Shown here: piece by piece, positions 60,934-64,000 of the stretch
Layout: each line of letters begins with the position of its first letter
Position numbering within the stretch: the stretch's first letter is position 1
Source of the DNA: DASQGA01 sp963762085
GTDB taxonomy: Bacteria > Actinomycetota > Thermoleophilia > Gaiellales > Gaiellaceae
Direction of reading: 5' to 3'
Assembly (NCBI GenBank): GCA_963762085.1
Contig: CAVXJD010000002.1
Coordinates: 1 to 64,000, forward strand
Length of the DNA stretch: 64,000 bases
Notes under the pieces: model-generated
Database searches by the model: none
The model's input: only the letters and a program-made list of their open reading frames with translations
What the model was told of the DNA's origin: nothing
Program-made: the position numbers and the translations under genes

Positions 60934-62721
60934 GTGGACGCTGTGGGCGCTTCTCATCCCTACCTCCGGACGTTCGGCCGGCTTCTCGGCTTCCTGCGCC
61001 CATACCGCTGGTCCCTCGCCGTCTCGGTCGTCCTGGCGGTGGGGTCTCAGGTTGCCGGTCTCGCGATCCCGTGGCTGACCGGGAAAGTGATCGACGACGG
61101 CATCAGGCCGCACGACACGCGGACGCTCGTCATCCTCGTCTCTCTCATCGCGATCGCCGGGCTCGTCCGTGCGCTCATGCTCGTGGGCCGCCGCTTCATC
61201 GCCGGCCGGCAGGCGCTCGGAGTCGAGTTCGACATCAGAAACGCGCTCTACGCACACCTCCTTCGCCTCTCGTGGGGCTTCTACGACCGCCACCAGACGG
61301 GGCAGTTGATGTCGCGGGCGACCGTAGACCTCCAGCAGGTCAGGTTCTTCCTCGGCTACGGCCTCATCTTCTTCGGGCAGCACATCCTCACCATCGTCGC
61401 GACGACGGCGATCCTCTTCGTACTCGACTGGGAGATCGCGCTGATCGCGCTGGCGATCACACCCGCTCTCATCGCAATCGCGTACGTCTACTCGCAGTCG
61501 TCGCATCCGATCCTCCGCGAAGTGCAGCAGCGCATGGCGGACATGACCACCGTCGCCGAGGAAAACATCGTCGGCGTCAACGTCATCAAGGCGTTCGCTC
61601 AGGAGCCGCAGGAGGAGGAGAAGTTCGCGAGGCGGAACGAAGCGGTTTTCGCCGAGTCCGTCCGGGCGACCCGGCAGCGCGCGTTCTATGTCCCGCTCCT
61701 TTCCTTCCTGCCCATCCTTGCACAGGCCGCTGTGCTCCTCGTCGGGGGGCACCGGGTCATCGCCGGGGACCTGAAAGTAGGCGAGTTCATTGCGATCAAC
61801 GTCTACGTGCTCCTGCTGGTGATGCCGCTCCGGATGCTCGGGATGTGGATCGGCACGAGCCAGCGAGCCGTCGCTTCCGGCGAACGGATCTTCGAGGTGC
61901 TTGACGAGGTGGAGGACGTCACGAACGCGCCCGATGCGAAGCCGCTCCCACCGGGCGAGGGGCATGTTCGCTTCGACCAGGTCACGTTCGGCTACGAACC
62001 TGAGCGCCCGGTCCTCCACGACGTCGACCTCGAGGTGGAGGCCGGCCGGACGATTGCGCTGATCGGACACACCGGTTCCGGGAAGACGACGCTCACCTCG
62101 CTTGTCCCTCGCTTCTACGATCCTCAGCAGGGCCGGGTCCTGCTCGACGGCGAGGACGTTCGCGGCCTCAAGCTCGAGGAGCTTCGGGGTGCGATCGGGA
62201 TCGTGTCCCAGGATCCCTTCCTGTTCTCGACGACCGTACGAGAGAACATCGCCTTCGGAGCACCCCTGGCAACCGACGAGGAAATCGAGCGTGCCGCGCG
62301 CATGGCCCAGGCTCACGAGTTCATCGCCGAGCTTCCGGACGGCTACGACACGGTCATCGGGGAGCGAGGGATCACGCTCTCGGGCGGGCAGCGTCAGCGA
62401 ATCGCGATTGCCCGCGCCATCCTCCTCGACCCCCGCGTGCTGATCCTCGACGACGCGACCGCATCGGTGGATGCCACAACGGAGTCCAAGATCCGCCTCG
62501 GCTTGCGGGAAGCGATGAAGGGGCGAACGACCTTCATCATCGCGCACCGCCTCTCGACGATCTCGCTCGCGGACGAGATCGTCGTCCTCGACCACGGCAC
62601 GGTAACTGCACGCGGAACACATGACGAGCTGCTCGGGACGAGCCCCGTCTACCTCGAGATCTACGAGCACGGTCTCGTCGAGCTCGAGGTGGCCCGCGAC
62701 GTTCAGGAGGCCAGCGCGTGA
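60934..62721 (+). CDS. ABC exporter half-transporter with a degenerate ATP site
   Basis: A 595-residue protein: six-span membrane domain (about 20-310), then an ATPase domain with Walker A GHTGSGKTT, signature LSGGQRQRIAIARA and Walker B LILDDATASVD. The residue after Walker B is Asp, not the catalytic Glu, a feature of the non-hydrolysing half of heterodimeric exporters. The partner overlaps its stop by 3 bp. Such pairs export drugs, lipids or peptides; the substrate is unknown. The GTG start is chosen from the promoter position; a second GTG three codons later is possible. Confidence 0.9.
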   Translation: MDAVGASHPYLRTFGRLLGFLRPYRWSLAVSVVLAVGSQVAGLAIPWLTGKVIDDGIRPHDTRTLVILVSLIAIAGLVRALMLVGRRFIAGRQALGVEFDIRNALYAHLLRLSWGFYDRHQTGQLMSRATVDLQQVRFFLGYGLIFFGQHILTIVATTAILFVLDWEIALIALAITPALIAIAYVYSQSSHPILREVQQRMADMTTVAEENIVGVNVIKAFAQEPQEEEKFARRNEAVFAESVRATRQRAFYVPLLSFLPILAQAAVLLVGGHRVIAGDLKVGEFIAINVYVLLLVMPLRMLGMWIGTSQRAVASGERIFEVLDEVEDVTNAPDAKPLPPGEGHVRFDQVTFGYEPERPVLHDVDLEVEAGRTIALIGHTGSGKTTLTSLVPRFYDPQQGRVLLDGEDVRGLKLEELRGAIGIVSQDPFLFSTTVRENIAFGAPLATDEEIERAARMAQAHEFIAELPDGYDTVIGERGITLSGGQRQRIAIARAILLDPRVLILDDATASVDATTESKIRLGLREAMKGRTTFIIAHRLSTISLADEIVVLDHGTVTARGTHDELLGTSPVYLEIYEHGLVELEVARDVQEASA

Positions 62722-64000
62722 GGATTCATCAGCCCGGAAGCCATCTGACCGACCGGCGCGGCGCCGAGGTCGACGACTGGAGCTGGAGCCGCACCGCGCG
62801 TCGGATCGGCGTCCTCGTCAGCCTCACCAAGCCCTACCGCACCCGTACCTGGCTGGCGATCGTCTCCTTGCTTGCGGCGACGGCGACGACGCTCGCCCCG
62901 CCCTTCCTCGCGAAGCTCGCCATCGACGAGGGGATCGGGAACCGCGACGTGGGGATCCTCGGGTGGATCGTGGCGGCGTTCCTCTTCGCCGGACTACTGA
63001 ACTGGTTCGCCGGCATGGCGCAGACCTACTACACGGGCTGGGTCGGCGAACGGATCCTGGCCGACCTCCGAAAGCGGCTCTTCGCCCACCTCCAGCGGCT
63101 CTCGCTCGGGTACTACGAACGAAACCGCGCCGGGACGATCATCTCCCGCCTCACGAACGACGTCGAAGCCCTCGACCAGCTCGTCACGGACGGTGTCACG
63201 AGCCTGTTCCAGAACTCGCTGACGCTCTTCGGCTCGGTGATCATCCTCTTCTTCCTCGACTGGCGGCTCGCACTAGCGACCCTCTCCGTCTTTCCGCTCA
63301 TGAGCATCGCGACCGCGATCTTCCGGCGCCGGTCGTCGCGCGCCTACCGCCGCGTGCGGGAGCGACTTGCGGGGGTCACGGCCACCCTCGCGGAGAGCAT
63401 CGCGGGCATGCGGGTCGTCCAGGCCTTCACGCGGGAAGACCACCATGCCGCCCACTTCCGCGCCGTGAACGAGGAATACCGCGCGGCGAACCGCGAGACC
63501 GTCGTCCTGAACGGGCTCTACTTCCCCTTCGTCGACTTCCTCTCTGCGGCCGCCACGTCGGTCGTGCTCGGCTATGGCGGCTACCTGGCCTTCGACGGCT
63601 CGATCGAGATCGGGACGCTCTTCGCCTTCATCGGCTATCTGTCCAACTTCTTCGACCCGGTCCAGCAGCTCTCGCAGCTCTACAACACCTTCCTCGCTGC
63701 TGTAGCCGCGCTCGACAAGATCATCGACGTCCTCGACGAGGAGCCCGAGATCGTGGACCGCGCCGACGCCATCGACCTTCCGCAAATCGACGGCTACGTC
63801 CGCTTCGAAGGCGTGCGCTTCGGCTATCGCACCGGCCCCGAAGTCCTCCACGGAATCGAGCTGGACGTCCCGGCGGGCACGACGGTCGCACTCGTCGGTC
63901 ACACCGGCGCGGGCAAGTCGACGATCGCGAAGCTGCTCGCGCGGTTCTACGATCCCCAGGAAGGCCGGATCACGATCGACGGCCACGACCTCCGCGAGGT
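62718..64000 (+). CDS. ABC exporter half-transporter, partner subunit (3' end outside window)
   Basis: The frame starts at a GTG overlapping the previous stop (GTGA) and runs to the window edge (427 codons). It has a six-span membrane domain and the first part of an ATPase domain with Walker A GHTGAGKST. The signature and Walker B motifs lie outside, so I cannot see whether its catalytic Glu is present; by analogy with known heterodimers it should be. With the preceding gene it forms one exporter. The N-terminus has a 30-residue basic extension before the first span. Confidence 0.9.
   Translation, partial: MRIHQPGSHLTDRRGAEVDDWSWSRTARRIGVLVSLTKPYRTRTWLAIVSLLAATATTLAPPFLAKLAIDEGIGNRDVGILGWIVAAFLFAGLLNWFAGMAQTYYTGWVGERILADLRKRLFAHLQRLSLGYYERNRAGTIISRLTNDVEALDQLVTDGVTSLFQNSLTLFGSVIILFFLDWRLALATLSVFPLMSIATAIFRRRSSRAYRRVRERLAGVTATLAESIAGMRVVQAFTREDHHAAHFRAVNEEYRAANRETVVLNGLYFPFVDFLSAAATSVVLGYGGYLAFDGSIEIGTLFAFIGYLSNFFDPVQQLSQLYNTFLAAVAALDKIIDVLDEEPEIVDRADAIDLPQIDGYVRFEGVRFGYRTGPEVLHGIELDVPAGTTVALVGHTGAGKSTIAKLLARFYDPQEGRITIDGHDLRE

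Overview
The window is GC-rich, gene-dense chromosomal DNA of an actinobacterial type. The main evidence is the block tlyA-nadK-recN-steA-mctB-pyrG, an order I know from actinobacteria including mycobacteria, together with a SigB/F-type sigma factor beside an anti-sigma gene, a DUF3866 gene, and GAAC-N4-GTTC LexA boxes of the Gram-positive type. The two-subunit glycyl-tRNA synthetase and several TANNNT-N6-8-start codon promoters (no room for a leader) point to a deep lineage such as Thermoleophilia. That placement is inference. I see no phage, IS element, CRISPR array, rRNA or tRNA.

Layout. 0-3.6 kb: an ImuB-like Y-family polymerase paralogue behind two LexA boxes (cut by the window start), a repeat-bearing lipoprotein, a ComB-like phosphatase and a rhomboid protease. 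3.6-13 kb: pyruvate phosphate dikinase with its regulatory kinase/phosphatase, glyQ-glyS, recO, glutaredoxin, an MFS exporter, mutM. 13-20 kb: deoB-deoA nucleoside catabolism, alanine dehydrogenase, a LURP-like protein, DUF3866 and an M20 peptidase. 20-43 kb: one long minus-strand housekeeping run, alaS-ruvX-mltG-aroE-PRC-aroC-aroKB-aroQ-pepQ-efp-accB-like-accC-nusB-xseB-ispA-tlyA-nadK-recN-steA-SRPBCC-mctB-GT-pyrG, mostly with overlapping or nearly touching genes. 43-54 kb: a ureohydrolase, a sigma/anti-sigma pair behind mnmA, an uncharacterised envelope-type cluster (coiled coil, membrane P/E-rich, Pro-rich, RlpA-like), aspS-hisS, a metallo-hydrolase, a cupin and a small membrane protein. 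54-61 kb: histidine degradation (hutI, hutU, hutH, ftcD) with a divergent M55 aminopeptidase inside. 61-64 kb: a heterodimeric ABC exporter, the second half running off the window.

How the genes work together. Most pathways are housekeeping: shikimate steps aroB, aroQ, aroE, aroK and aroC lie together; biotin carboxylase sits beside its carrier; PPDK sits beside the protein that switches it; and the hut genes supply a complete histidine-to-glutamate route.

Most unusual observations: (1) the biotin carrier domain is fused to a carboxyltransferase-like domain that has lost all four expected metal ligands, and the frame is broken inside it; (2) two copies of a small inverted-repeat element (166 and 58 bp) sit exactly between genes, at nadK/recN and pepQ/efp; (3) MnmA carries an N-terminal extension resembling a cysteine-less NifU/IscU scaffold; (4) tandem LexA boxes flank the imuB-like start; (5) overlapping back-to-back -10 elements drive divergent genes. 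Several broken or start-less frames (accB-like, the P/E-rich pair, aroK) could be assembly indels and should be checked first.
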